Positions 11,127 to 22,825 are shown, counted from the first letter of the stretch. The stretch is 64,000 nucleotides of DNA from Pterois miles (GCA_947000775.1 CAMQGK010000008.1:10244501-10308500); one strand, 5' to 3'. The notes: generated from the letters alone by a model not told the origin. Translations and numbers: made by a program.

Positions 11127-12873
11127 CCGGTGTGCAAGATTAACTGGTGGTTGAATTAACTGGTGATATCTCCGAGCATTAGACAGATGTTTGGTAGGAG
11201 TGGCCTTTCAGGACCCTTTGTTGACTTACCGGGAATTGAACATTTTGACCGCTTCTCCCGCATCTCCTTTCTGCCCGATTGGTTTGTCCTGTCAATTGAA
11301 ACATTACGATCGGAAAAGTTTGCTGAAACATTCATTACGCGGCCGCGACGCTGTGGTCGCGACGCCGATCTCAGCGCGAGGACAGGAGAGTGGTAAAGTA
11401 GGTGACTTTGTCGATGCCTGTTGGAAAAACTGCTCACGTCAGTAAATCTTTTACAACTTGTTCTTGCTGTCAGTGTAATGTGTATGTGTATCATTGCGTT
11501 ATTAGTATGATGTCTAGTTGATGGGAGACCCGTTTCTACTTTCATATAGCCTGTAAGAGACACACACAGCCTGACGTTTGCACTCAGCTCGAACCCATTC
11601 AGCTGTGGCAAACTGTGATCGACTCAGATTAACTTGTTACACATCTGTAGGCGATGAGGACCATCTGAGCCAATGAAACAAGCCTATTACGTCCATCACT
11701 CCCACCCATGTCAGCTTTAGGCCAATAGAACCTCTGATATGATTGTGACACTTACGTTTTTGTTTTCTTTCGTTTTTTCTAGGTTGAAGCAATTACTGAA
11801 AGTCAGCTTTTGACTACACTGTACGAGCACTAATTGAACTATGTTGCAATAAGTCAGAGGGTGTAGTAGTAGAAAGGTGATTCTTTTGAGCATTTTCCTC
11901 CAAAATATGCACCTTAAAGGTAATATTGTATGGTGGTAATAGCACCAAGTTTAGACAAAATGTGGAGACTGGACAAGGGTGTTAATTTAACAAAAGACTG
12001 AGAGCATAAACTATCAAAACAACTTGTGAACACTTTGAACTTACATGAAAACAGACATACAGTTTTTTTTCTACTGTGCATTAAAACTTAGGTTTCATGT
12101 AATGCAAGGTAATTCTGCATTTGTTGCAGCCCTAATGAGGATTTTGGACAGGTGTTTTGAGCTGTATGATGATGTTTCACCTGTTCTGCTTGGTTTCTGT
12201 GATTAAGCCTCACTGCCATCTTGTCTCTGCTTTTACTGTATACTCTACATACATGGTTAGTGTTCGTTGTTAGTCCCTCCAGTTGTAAACATTAATGTCT
12301 ACTCAGGGTCTGGAGACTTTAATATGAACCATGAGCGCTGGTAGATCGCCTACAGATGTGTCACAAGTTAATCTGAGTCAATCACAGTTTGCCACAGCTG
12401 AATGGGTTTGAGCTGAATGCAAACGTCAGGCTGTGTGTGTCTCTTACAGGCTATATTTAAGTAGAAACAGGTCTCCCATCAACTAGGCATCATACTAATA
12501 ACGCAATGATACACATACACATTACACTGACAGCAAGAACAAGTTGTAAAAGATTTATTGACGTCAGCAGTTTTTCCAACAGGCATCGACAAAGTCACCT
12601 ACTTTACCACTCTCCTGTCCTCCCGCTGAGATCGGCGTCGCGACCACAGCGTCGCGGCCGCGTAATGAATGTTTCAGCAAACTTTTCCGATCGTAATGTT
12701 TCAATTGACACGACAAACCAATCGGGCAGAAAGGAGATGCGGGAGAAGCGGTCAAAATGTTCAATTCCCGGTAAATCAACAAAGGGTCCTGAAAGGCCAC
12801 TCCTACCAAGCATCTGTCTAATGCTCGGAGATATCACCAGTTAATTCAACCACCAGTTAATCTTGCACACCGG
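11127..12873. mobile_element. Long inverted repeat element, two ~530-bp arms around a ~690-bp loop
   Basis: The left arm (11127-11655) starts CCGGTGTGCAAGATTAACTG. The right arm (12344-12873) is its reverse complement along its whole length, with only scattered single-base changes and a few small differences (roughly 97% by eye). Both arms contain a CpG-rich core with GCGGCCGCGACG and GTCGCGACG. The interior (11656-12343) is AT-richer and not recognised. Open frames of 151 codons (minus strand, left arm) and 112 codons (plus strand, right arm) are the same arm sequence read outward; they match no family I know and I do not call them genes. I could not see a target site duplication. It could be a foldback or long-TIR non-autonomous DNA transposon, or an inverted duplication. 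Confidence 0.85.
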
Positions 12874-13379
12874 CACTCCGCCTCCAGGATAACCAGCTCC
12901 ATGTCCACAAGAACACACCCAGTTCAGCTCACCCACGAAATGTCGTCCATAAGGAGCAGCCCGAACTACTGAAAGGTGACTTTTCCTGAGAAGAACCGTG
13001 AAATAAGTCCACATGCCCGGCGCCATTTCCCCTCATGGCCGCGGTGTTGGGCGTCTCTGCACACCTGGCTCTAATCAACCTGCTTCACCCACGAAGTCTC
13101 CAACCTCGACAATTTCAACTATTTCAGCCTCTTCTGGGAACGAAGGAAGTCGTTTAGCGTCGACGATGTTACATCCAAACTGGTTTTGGGGCAAAATTAC
13201 TTTAAGAAAAGCCAACATTTATCCTGGTGTTCTGCTAACAGTCGGCCTAATCACTGCCGCGGCTGCGTTAGCTGAGTCTGAGTCTGCGCGTTCGAACGAG
13301 TCCCACCTCTGTTGTCGTCCCCGGATTCCTACACCAGCCTAATGGTTCCCCTCGCTTCCGGTCTGTCCACGAGGTAGAT
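12874..13379. other. CpG-rich stretch beside the inverted repeat
   Basis: The region is more GC- and CpG-rich than its neighbours (GCCGCGGTGTTGGGCG near 13038, several CCG/CGA steps to 13350). A start codon at 13035 in an acceptable context opens a 40-codon frame beginning MAAVLGVSAHLALINLL. It could be a first exon or a piece of an unrecognised mobile element. No splice partner or homologue was identified, so no gene is called. Confidence 0.35.
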
Positions 13380-13977
13380 GGTGGGCGGATCGATTAAAAT
13401 ATCGACGTATCGATACCAACATTGGTATCGGCATAGAGCAATACTTGCATGATAAGATGTTCAGTACACGACACGTATTATTATATTGTTTATGAACAAA
13501 AACTGAACAAAACTCTCAACTGAAAAAATAAAATTTTAATTTAAATCATTTCCCAGTTCTCCAGGAATAATTTTGTGCGGATCTCATCTTTGCAAATTGA
13601 GTTTGTTGATAAAATTGCAGATGTCAAATTTGAATAAAAAGGTTCATTTATTTGCCTACAATCCTATTCCTCCCATCAATTTTTTTATTTGCTTACAATC
13701 TTTGTCCTGTGTTTTATTATTATCGTAAACATGATAACTAATTAAAGAAAAAAAATCACAAAATCATCCAGTGATCATGAAAATTTCAATTTTTATTTTC
13801 ATTCAAATTTGCATATTGATGATGCATTCACTTCATAAATTATGACGCATTGCTCTCCGCGACACAAAAGTAGATAATCTGCTCTTATAAGTAAAAAGTA
13901 TTGGTATCGGCAGTACTGGCCCTGTATTTACTTGGTATTGGATTGATACCATATTTTGAAGTATCACCCACCCCTAC
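13380..13977. mobile_element. MITE with degenerate inverted ends
   Basis: The left end reads GGTGGGCGGATCGATTAAAA with ATCGATACC repeats just inside. The right end (GATACC to GTATCACCCACCCCTAC) is an imperfect reverse complement of the same pattern. The interior is AT-rich with no coding capacity. The GGGTGGG-type end with ATCGATACC is familiar from small hAT-like elements of fish; that assignment is inferred. Confidence 0.6.
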
Positions 13978-14081
13978 CATGAGGCAAATTCTCCCACTAC
14001 AGACAGTCCTAGCCACCTAATTTTCTCCATTACTGATCCTGCCTTGCTGACGAAAAACACAACAACATAGAATTAAAAACT

Positions 14082-14585
14082 AGGTCTGTCAATCAATTGA
14101 AACATTTAATTGCATTTAATCACATGATTATCATAGTTAATAGCAATTAATGGCACATTTTTTATCTGTCAAAAATGTACCTTAAAGGGATATTGATCAA
14201 GTATTTGATAGTCTTATCAACATGGGAGTGGGCAAATATGCTCCTTTATGCAAATGTATTTATATATACATATTACTGGAAATCAATTAACGACACAAAG
14301 CGATGACAAATATTGTCCAGAAGCCCTCTCAGGTACTGCATTTAGCATGAAAAATATGCTCAAATCATAACATGGCAAACTGCAGCCCAACAGGCAACAA
14401 CAGCTGTCAGTGTGCTGACTTGACGATGACTTGATGTAAAATGACTGTGATTATCATAAAGTGGGCATGTCTGTAAAGGGGAGACTGGTGAGTACCCATA
14501 GAACCCATTAACATTTACATATCTTGAGGTCAGAGGTCAAGGGACCCCTTTGAAAATGGCCATGCCATCTTTTTCTCACCTTTTA
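14082..14585 (+). mobile_element. MITE family 1 copy (CTGTCAATCAATTGAAA end), truncated
   Basis: The sequence from GGTCTGTCAATCAATTG through CATAACATGGCAAACTGCAG to AGGTCAAGGGACCCCTTTGA recurs, in either orientation, at 31755-31900, 32023-32720, 36088-36630, 41891-42447 and 57480-57665. It has no coding frame. This copy keeps the left end and stops after the GGCCATGCC motif, lacking the right end. Confidence 0.8.
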
Positions 14586-14599
14586 AAAACATACAGTAC

Positions 14600-15440
14600 T
14601 TGGTTCTCCCCACAACTCTCCAATACCATCCACAATAGAGACAAAGCCTGGTCCAAGGCTAAATCCACTGGCACCCCTGAGGACTGCTTAACCTTTATGA
14701 AAAAACATTTGCAGGATTAGGAAAACTAAAATCCAATTATTATCAGCCAGCGCTCTGCTTGAGACAGCCACACAAAATTTTGGAGCACTGTAGCATCTCT
14801 TAAGAACTCATCTAGGTCACATCTCCCACCTCACATCAAACAAGTGTCTGCTCCTGTTACCAAAAGATCCTCCATGACTGAAGCCTTTAATCACCACTTC
14901 CTCTCCTCTGGTGTCTTATTTAATATACCTGCAGCTTCACCTGTAGAGCATAACCATATCTGTCCAGCAGAGGGAGTCCCCAATGTCTCAGATTCTTCCA
15001 TCAGAAAATTTTCTTTTAGTTGGTAAGCAATGCAGATGTTTTCAACGCTCTGCATTAGTTAAAGTATGCAAAACTAGTGCAGACTTTCTTGACCCATATC
15101 ACCTTCATCCAAGCGTCCACTTAATATGTCCACATTTTTAAACAAACAATTATAACAGGCATGATTCAACCTTCATGGAAAAGCACCTCAGCAGGACCCT
15201 TTAAGTGGTGATGTCCCCGATCTCAACAACTACCATTCAATATATCTATACTCCTATACAATCTATACTTCCTCCACAGTACTCTGGTTTTCGCCCGGGT
15301 AACAGCACAATATCAGCTGTAGTTTCAGTCATTAACCTCTAAAAAGCATTTGATGCCGCTGATCATAAAATCCTACTCTATAAAATAATTTAATTGGTTT
15401 CACTCTTACCTCACAGACTGTTGTTGCTGATGGTACTCAG
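14600..15440 (+). pseudogene. LINE reverse transcriptase relic, 5' part
   Basis: Broken plus-strand frames give pieces of an L2/CR1-type non-LTR retrotransposon ORF2: DKAWSKAKSTGTPEDCL, KTKSNYY, PVTKRSSMTEAFNHHFLSSG, then SGFRPGNSTISAVVSVINL-stop-KAFDAADHKILL. The last is the reverse transcriptase A-motif region, which normally holds a catalytic Asp. Stops and frameshifts throughout show it is dead. The ORF continues at 15703 after an insertion. Confidence 0.85.
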
Positions 15441-15702
15441 TCAAGCCACAGGTCTGTGAAGGTTCTCATTCATCCAGGTCATATTCATTCTGGCAAAAAT
15501 TGAATCGAAGGCAACTGGACTTAGATTTGTCCCTTAAGACGTTTCGCCCCTTATCCAAGTGGCTTCATCAGTTCGAACGCTGCAGTCTGACTAGTCCCCC
15601 ACTAGCCTGATGAAGCCACTTGGATAAGGGGCGAAACGTCTTCAGGGACAAATCTAAGTCCAGTTGCCTTCGATTCAATTTTTGCCAGAATCAAGCCACA
15701 GG
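15441..15702. mobile_element. 238-bp insertion of two inverted 84-bp units with hammerhead-like cores, 12-bp target duplication
   Basis: The LINE is interrupted between two copies of TCAAGCCACAGG (15441-15452 and 15691-15702), a clear target site duplication. Inside, 15488-15571 and 15607-15690 are reverse complements over 84 bases with a single mismatch, separated by 35 bases. Each unit, read outward from the centre, begins CTGATGA, then a hairpin GCCACTT-GGAT-AAGGGGC, then GAAA. This is the order of a hammerhead ribozyme core (CUGAUGA, stem II, GAAA). Hammerheads of this type are known in Penelope-like retroelements. Caveats: an extra A sits between CTGATGA and the hairpin, stem II has an A/G mismatch, and stems I and III are not resolved. 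Catalysis is untested. Confidence 0.8.
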
Positions 15703-16100
15703 GTTTATCCTTGGCCCATTGCTGCTTACATTATACATAATGTAATTATTCCTAATCAATACTTAAATGTCCATTGTTTGCTTATGATACAACTTTATAT
15801 GCCCCAGAATCCACTCCAGCCCAGGCCCTGTATCGCCTCCAGTCTGCCTTTGGTACTTTCCAATTATCACTCTGTTATCATAGACTAAGTTTAAAATGCC
15901 CAAAGTTCATGGTATTCTCCACCTCCATCAGCGGCACTGACTTTCCTGCCATTAACACTTTAAATGGCACTCATATTACTTTTACTGAATCATACAAATA
16001 CTTAGGAATTTGGCTGACTGTCATTCAAGGCTCATTCAACATCTGACTCCAAACTTAAATGGATGTCTGTCTTCTTTCAACCATACATCTATTGTGCAGT
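15703..16100 (+). pseudogene. LINE reverse transcriptase relic, 3' part
   Basis: Continuation of the LINE broken at 15441. GFILGPLLLTLYI (reverse transcriptase B region) follows directly after the second target duplication. Next come an eroded FAYDTTLYAP where the family has an Y/F-ADD catalytic motif, then TPAQALYRLQSAFGTFQLSL, MVFSTSISGTDFPAINTLNG and ESYKYLGIWLT. Removing the insertion and one copy of the duplication would rejoin the two halves in order, so the insertion is younger than the LINE. The missing catalytic Asp and frame breaks make it inactive. Confidence 0.88.
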
Positions 16101-16244
16101 CAACCTTGATGTCTGTCCTTAAAGCAGCAGTAGGCAGACTGGAGCAAATATGATTACATTTTATTTTAATAAACAGTAATGCATGAGACAGGTAATCTGA
16201 AGAAAATCTCAGCTCTCAGGTACTATATATATATATATTTTACA

Positions 16245-16460
16245 TTTCTGTACTTTGACATTTTTTATGACATACTATACTATGATTTTCTTATGACATT
16301 TGTTAAATATGACTGTTTTTATGACATAATATACTATATACTATATATATATGTTTTAAGACTTTCTATATTATTATTTTATACGATACTAAGTCTTTTT
16401 AACGGCATTTTATGGTATACTATGTTATGAGATTTTTTTTAACACTAGTATGTCATTTTT
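16245..16460. repeat. Short-unit minisatellite remnant, reverse orientation
   Basis: Copies of TATGACATACTATACTATGA and variants occur with a (TA)n patch near 16220-16235 and another near 16340-16353. This is the reverse complement of the core at 6480-8095, about 8 kb away. Confidence 0.7.
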
Positions 16461-19400
16461 CATGACACTCTTATAGCACACGAATACAGAGATGCAATAT
16501 AATATATTGCATGTCTGAAAGCTTTGGTCTTTAGAGCTGCAGAGAGCAAAGTATATTGTATACTGAATATATATTTTACTCTGGCCAGCACCAAGCTGAT
16601 CAGTCTGCTTTGTGGTGAGACCTTGATAGACTGGATGATAGAAGGTTGCGATGGTGACATTTGTTCTTGACAACCATTAACTAAGCTGTCCTTCGGTCTT
16701 TATTCTCACAGTGTTCGGGGTTCATCTCTTACCTACTGTGTTGAATATGCAAGAAACACAAGCACAGTGCAGATTCAGCTATAGTTAACTTTATTTGTAA
16801 GTACAACAGAACATGAACAATTATCGCTTTTACATTTCCCTTTTTGTGCGCTCCAGCTCAGTCTTTCCTAGGACTTAAAACATACTTCAATCTTTAAATG
16901 TAAACTACGTCAGTATATGACAATGACTAAAATAACATGTCGATTTCTCAAGATGGATTATTTAGGAATAAGAAAATGAAAGACAACTAGTGAACATTTT
17001 AATTCTCCAGAGAAATTTTGAATCTGCAGGTGGTCGTGCCTGCAAAACCGAGAGTAAATAAAGGTTGTTTGGTTTCATAAAAACACACAAAGGAAAGCAA
17101 TGAAATGGAAAAAAAACAAATGTCACAGATCCTATTTTCATACTCTCTGCGACAGTTCACCACGGCTGTGTGTACATTTTCTTTCATTTATTCTCTTTCC
17201 TCCACAGACACTGAACAGTAGTACATTGTCATAAGTATGGTTGTTATAATCACTGCTGGCTAAGACAGAGAAATATTGCAATACAGTTTATTAACATGAG
17301 TTGATGCCATCTTTCATGTGAAAATCTACACTACTTAGAGAAGGGAGAGAGGGATGGTTGGTGGTTGGATACACGGATGAGGCTGGAAAACAGATAAACT
17401 AGGAGAGCCGATAAGGTTAGGAGGAGGGAACTTATTGTGCAACAGTTTGTCAAAAACACTCATTCATACAATCCCACTGCTTCCATCCCATCCTCTTTCA
17501 ACACATTTCCACTACAGCTCAATAAAACCAGGAGGTCCAGCGAGGCATGGCAGCGGGCTGGGGAGACATATCGGTGTTCTAATTAACTACAGCATCACTG
17601 CTCAGTATCGATGTCTAGTTCAAAAAGGGGACTCATTCTCGGAGGTAATAGAGCGTAAACTGCTGGAAACAATTCAGCCAAGTACAAACCTCAGTTTTGT
17701 GTCTTTAATCAATGGGTTCTATCGAAGCTGCGTGGACATTTTGGGGAAAGTAAGATGTCTTTTCTGGCTCGCTGCGACACTCCCTTTCCTACTGTAACTG
17801 ACATGTGATCTCATTTGTCTACTTTCACTGGTCAGGGTAGCTAAACATTCAAAAAGTCAAATAATTGAAAGGCCTGTTGAATCTCCCAAGAGTTTAATTC
17901 AGTAACTATATCATCTGATACCTGGTTGTTTTGGATACAGCGTTGCTATGGAGATGTAACCACAACCACTGTAGGGTGTATTTGGTTTCGTTTTCATCCA
18001 CTCAATGGCTGGGAGAGTTAGGGTGAATATTTCTGCATTCGTGCATGTGTGTGAATATTTAATTTCTTGTAGAAGGTGTTTTGCGTCTCTGGAGGTGCAA
18101 CATTATGGTTGACTTTGTCTTAAAATTAGCTCTCACACACACATACACACATGCATTTAGACTGATTAATGCACACACAAACACACACGCATTAGAAATA
18201 TAAAGCCGAGTGCCGCTACTGGGAGTCTCCAGAGTCTCTTATTAGTCCGGCTAATTTCACATCATTTGACAGAGAATTAATTCATAAATTAATCAGCCGA
18301 GCCTCAGAAAATAACACCACATGCCTCCGTGTAATCCCATTTACACCTAGCATTAAAATCCCCATGCACTCAGAGGAAGACCGTTCACCATAATCTGTGC
18401 CTGGTTCTGATGAGACATGGTGGAGCTGCTCCTCATTAAACCAGAGACACTAAAAAGGCCCCAAATGCCACCTTAAGACTCTATGACTTTACACCTGTAA
18501 AATGATGCAGCAGATAGAGCTCAGTTGGTTTGAGTGGGCAACCCTACAGCTGGCTTTGGATTAAGAAAACTACAACAGAGGTACTTTGTGAAAATCACAT
18601 CTCTAATCCTGTTTGGGTGTTTCCAACATGGCCTGCAGCCTCATTTCAACCATGTCGCTATAACATGCTTTGGGATTTTAAAAGACAGGTGTGAATGGGG
18701 AAACACTGTCAGAGCTCTCAAAAAAAAAAAAATCATCTACTGTTACTGATACAGTAACAGAACACATTTTTCACTTTGGACGTTTCTGGCATGTGTATGT
18801 GTCCCAAGTCAACCCTAAAACGGTGCTTTACTGTGCTTCTTTTATTGTGAAAATATTTTATTTGTTATCACATAACTCTAAAAACAGGAAATCTTTCCTT
18901 CAGCCCCAGTGTGCTTTCTTGTCTTTCCAAAGAACAATATCATTTTTTTCACCTATTAAAAAAGTGAGAAAATACTACCGCTCCTCTGTGACTCATGTCA
19001 GTGACTGATAATGTCTTGCAAAAAATTTTAATATTTTTCTCATGTGAAAAAAAAGACTTGGTAATACATCCTCCAGTCTATCCCTCGTTGTCTGAACCCT
19101 GCTGATTACAAGGAAAAACATTTAGTAGTCATTAATATAAAGTCTCACCTACTTGAATATATTAGGCAGCATCGTCAGCATAGAAATGGAATTTGTGGCG
19201 TTTATTTGCACATGTTTTTACGACCCTGTTAGTGTTACACATGGTGAGCTCATTTTGCAGTACATCACATTTAAGACTAGCATTTCAGCAATGGAATGTA
19301 TCACAACTGAGATATATAATGTCTTTCTAAGTTATTTTCCACAAGTTGACAGGATGTTAAGACATGTACTGACACACTGTATTTTGACTTAATCACCACA

Positions 19401-19740
19401 CCTAGGGGAGAATTACATGGTCAGTGCTACGATTCAATAAGGAATTCCCATCAAATTAATATATTATTTAGGATTGTCATATCATCTAATATTTATACCA
19501 TCAGGCGTCTGGATATGTGTGGGGCTGTGCTTCATTTTGTGTCCCCAGTGTAACCAAATAGAATATGTACAGATTGGTGGCCAAAATGTCACTACTGCCA
19601 CAGATCAGAGATAACAAAAAGGATTTCCTCTTCTTACTTTTTTTTTATCCCCCCTGTTTCTCCACCTCATCATTTCTAGAATCGGATGATTTAACTCCCG
19701 CCTACTACTACTCCCCCCTCCCTCCCTCTGCCCTCTCGCT
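16461..19740. other. Downstream flank and probable 3' UTR of PC
   Basis: No exon or clear transposon was recognised. On the minus strand, past the PC stop, AATAAA signals occur at 19201-19206, 17287-17292 and 16790-16795 (TTTATT on the plus strand), so the 3' UTR could be about 0.5, 2.4 or 2.9 kb; the sequence alone does not decide. Short CA-rich patches lie near 18132-18190. The stretch 18190-18400 looks unlike neutral repeat (see findings). Confidence 0.4.
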
Positions 19741-19890
19741 CTACTCCTCGATTTCCAGTATCAGGTCATCTCCCTCCAGGGAGGAGTCGGCCGTGACATG
19801 AACAGCCTTGACGGTGCCGGCCATCGGGGAGTTTACCACCGTCTCCATCTTCATGGCCGAGAGGACGCACAGTGGCTGACCCTTCTCCAC
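19741..19890 (-). CDS. Pyruvate carboxylase, last coding exon (biotin attachment site)
   Basis: The exon encodes 49 residues and a TAG stop (19741-19743), starting VEKGQPLCVLSAMKMETVV. AMKM is the invariant biotinylation motif of biotin carrier domains. The biotin-accepting lysine is codon 14, on the plus strand CTT at 19849-19851, 35 residues from the C-terminus, as expected for animal pyruvate carboxylase. The end, LEGDDLILEIEE, matches the family apart from one extra Glu relative to the human protein as I recall it. The acceptor is CAAAAG at 19891-19896 and the junction is phase 0. The domain swings biotin between the carboxylase and carboxyltransferase sites. A conserved key lysine and intact stop argue for a functional gene. 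Confidence 0.97.
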   Translation of the reverse strand: MEKGQPLCVLSAMKMETVVNSPMAGTVKAVHVTADSSLEGDDLILEIEE

Positions 19891-20773
19891 CTTTTGTGAT
19901 TGTAAAGAGAGTTCACAGAGCATTAAAAACATGAGTCAAATGTACAGATCAGCGAACAAGCGCTGTAGTCAAAGGCTAACAAGAAAGCTACACTCAAACC
20001 ACATAAAGGACCAGGGCCGGCTCCAGCTAGATGAAATTCAGATTGTTGTCTCTCGCTGCATTCACTTGCACTCGTGGACAGTGAATGCAACCCTCAAAGC
20101 GCGAGCATAAAGGACCTGTGCATCTCAAAGTCCTGCACTGAATTTCAGTCCCAGTCCGTCCCTGGTCATGTGGCACACCCACAGTTTATGCTAGTATCTT
20201 CATTCTTCATCATAGTAGAAGTTTTCACTGAATGTCAGATTAATTTGATCAGTTTCTGATTTAAATCTGAGTTTTACCAACATTTGAGTATTTTATGGAG
20301 GCAGAGTTCCTGTATAACTGCTCTTTTTAAGATGTTTATTTTTATTAAATAAAAATATATTAATATTCCTCAAAGTAAGGTAACCAAAAAAACTTAATTT
20401 TTTGTGTCATTTTTTTTTAAAATAATAGCCTGCCCCATACCTTCACTGCACTGATATAGAGATCTCTCTATTTTTGGTTTTGGTAGTGATGCCAAAATGA
20501 CACTCTCCTTTCAGATACATAAACAGGCTCTTTTTCTAAATTGAAACCACTTTTATCAATTCAACAAAAGAAGCTAGACTTTAGATGTTATCTTAAGCAT
20601 GTGTACAATAACCTTGCTTTCATAAAATTTGAAAACGATGATTTAAATGTGGAACTCTGATCAAAGAACTGAGCTCACATAAAAGCAATTTCTCTGCGGG
20701 GTACAGTAGTCAAATCATTTAAAAAATGAAATGTTGAGAGAAATGAGGACAAACGGGTCAACATTAAACCAAC

Positions 20774-20875
20774 CTTGGATCCCACTTCCACTTTGACCTC
20801 CAGGACCTTCCCAGGCATGGGTGCTCCCACCTGACCCTTGATAGACTTCTGAGCTTTGGGATGGAACTTCATTTC
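20774..20875 (-). CDS. Pyruvate carboxylase coding exon, start of biotin carrier domain
   Basis: The 102-base phase-0 exon encodes 34 residues, EMKFHPKAQKSIKGQVGAPM then PGKVLEVKVEVGSK. GAPMPGKV is a hallmark of biotin carrier domains, forming the first strands of the barrel that displays the lysine in the next exon. The acceptor is ATTCAG and the donor is AAG/GTTGGT. It joins directly to VEKGQPL of the last exon across an 883-base intron. Confidence 0.97.
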
Positions 20876-21262
20876 CTGAATGGAGAGACAAGGAGAGAGT
20901 CCATTTGTCCAGCTGATCATCCATCCAACTCATCCACACACGCCTGCCTCCATTTACCCACTCAACCAGCCACCGATCCATCCATATAGTCATTCAACCC
21001 ATGGCATCATTGCTCCCTGCTGAGCCTCCATCTACCGCTTACAGCCATTTGTTTCTATGAATAAAAATCACCTGTGATTGCAGTGCCCCATCATAAAATT
21101 TTTCATTTTTTTTTTTTTGCGTGGAGAACATCAGTTTTTCAGAAACTTTCCCTTTATCAATATTTATCATTCACCTGCAGACATACTGTATATGCCTCTC
21201 TCAGACCCTCCCGTCTGTCCCTCATCCATCATTTATCCACCTCCCTCCACCCTTCTGTGTAC

Positions 21263-21403
21263 CTTCATGGCGACAGTATCTTTAACAAGCACAGATCTCA
21301 GCTGTCCGTTCAGCTCAAAGAAGACCTCTCTCTGGCCGGCCTTGTTCAGGTCACCCAGTGCCAGCGCCTTGATGTGGAGGATCTTCCCTCTCTCCAGCTC
21401 CAC
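21263..21403 (-). CDS. Pyruvate carboxylase coding exon, linker to the carrier domain
   Basis: The 141-base phase-0 exon encodes 47 residues, VELERGKILHIKALALGDLN through REVFFELNGQLRSVLVKDTV and AMK. VFFELNGQLR is strongly conserved in animal pyruvate carboxylase. The segment belongs to the tetramerisation/allosteric region before the biotin carrier domain. The acceptor is TTTCAG and the donor AAG/GTACAC. The intron upstream of it in the gene, 21404-38873, is the longest in the window at ~17.5 kb. Confidence 0.97.
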
Positions 21404-22825
21404 CTGAAACAATGCCAGAGATGAGGAGGAGGAGTATGGGAACAAGCGGGGAGGACAGGAGAGAGAAAATGAAATAAAGAGGGAGAGTGTGAAGGAGGAT
21501 GGGAACGAAATTAGATTATGCTAGAAAATTGAAATTAATACAAGGGTGCCAGGCTCACAAAGTCCAGCTAAAGCAATAAAAGAGGCTGCAGAGCTCGGTG
21601 AAATTAAAAAAAGTGAAATTACTGGAGCGAGACGAGCACAATGTTTCCTTCTCTTCCTTATTTTTATTTACCCTCACTGGGCTGGAATCATGCACTTGGT
21701 GGAGGGCAGAGACGGACAGATTCATGAGAGACTCATTAGGCCTCTTTGTAATTAAACAGCTTCATAAATAAAACAAATAATCTGTGTAAATTATGTCTGT
21801 GAGAGTTTTGTATTGTACACTACATTAAATTAGTGCCTGCCAGCTCTTATCAGCTGCCTGTCTGTGCTTAACTCTGTTTGCAAATCTAACTTACCTCATG
21901 AGGCTGTAATGTTGTGGATGAAAACAGTGCACATTTTGACATTTTGTCGGCGTAGGAAAAGCAGGTGTTACTAATAATGTTAGTCAGCTGTGACAGTGAT
22001 GCTACTCTCATGTCATATGAGGTGGATGGTGGAGATGGGGATGAGTCACTGTGTATTGACAACAACATATCTTTTCAATTTGAGTTTAATTACATTAAAC
22101 AACGGTGTTTGGCTGATGCAAAGTATATATACATAACTATATACACAACTTGAATGTTGACATAAATGCTATTTACAAGTCGAAAACTAATTATGATAAC
22201 TCTGATATGATATGAAGTGAAGTAGCTAAATGGATGTCAGTCATCATTAATTTTAGCATTTGAAATAGTGCCTTTTCTACTGTGATGTGTCACGATAGTT
22301 TCCATGAAAAAGGTCTCCATGTCCTGTTATAAAAGAACTGGCTTCATATAATTGGACCTGAAACGATGAGGATTGACTATCATCTTTATGACCCCATCAC
22401 TGTGTTTTACTTACTTTTTAATAAGGGACAGCCAAAATAAACAGTGCACAGTAGGATACAAACACAGCGTCCCTCTTTATCAACTCCTTTTTACTCTCTG
22501 ATGTAGCTGGGAAACAGGGAAGGAAGGGCTGACTGACGGCAAGACACAGCGGCCAAAATATTCTCAATGTAGCGCACCCTTAAACCGATATTAATTTTTT
22601 AGGCGGTTAAAATACGTTTTACTGCCGTCCCCATCCACAGCAGTACATTGCTTTGCTCCTGTGCTTGTTCTCCTGTTTCTCCACCTGGGGGTGTGCCGAC
22701 AGTCATCCCCTGCAGGTAACACACTGACTGAGAATAAGTACCTCAAACGAAACACCTCAACAATCCCTTTAAGTCTGCACCAGAGTCTGAATGACAGCTT
22801 TCACACCAGCCTAAACAAACCAAAC
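21404..22825. other. Intron sequence, no feature recognised
   Basis: Part of the 17.5-kb PC intron. Apart from purine-rich patches next to the exon (21410-21500) I see no repeat family or exon. Confidence 0.4.

Noticed and set aside
11156..11611. 151-codon frame in the left arm of the inverted repeat (and its 112-codon partner at 12506-12844)
   Set aside because: Same arm read from both sides; several frames are open on both strands because of high GC; no known domain.
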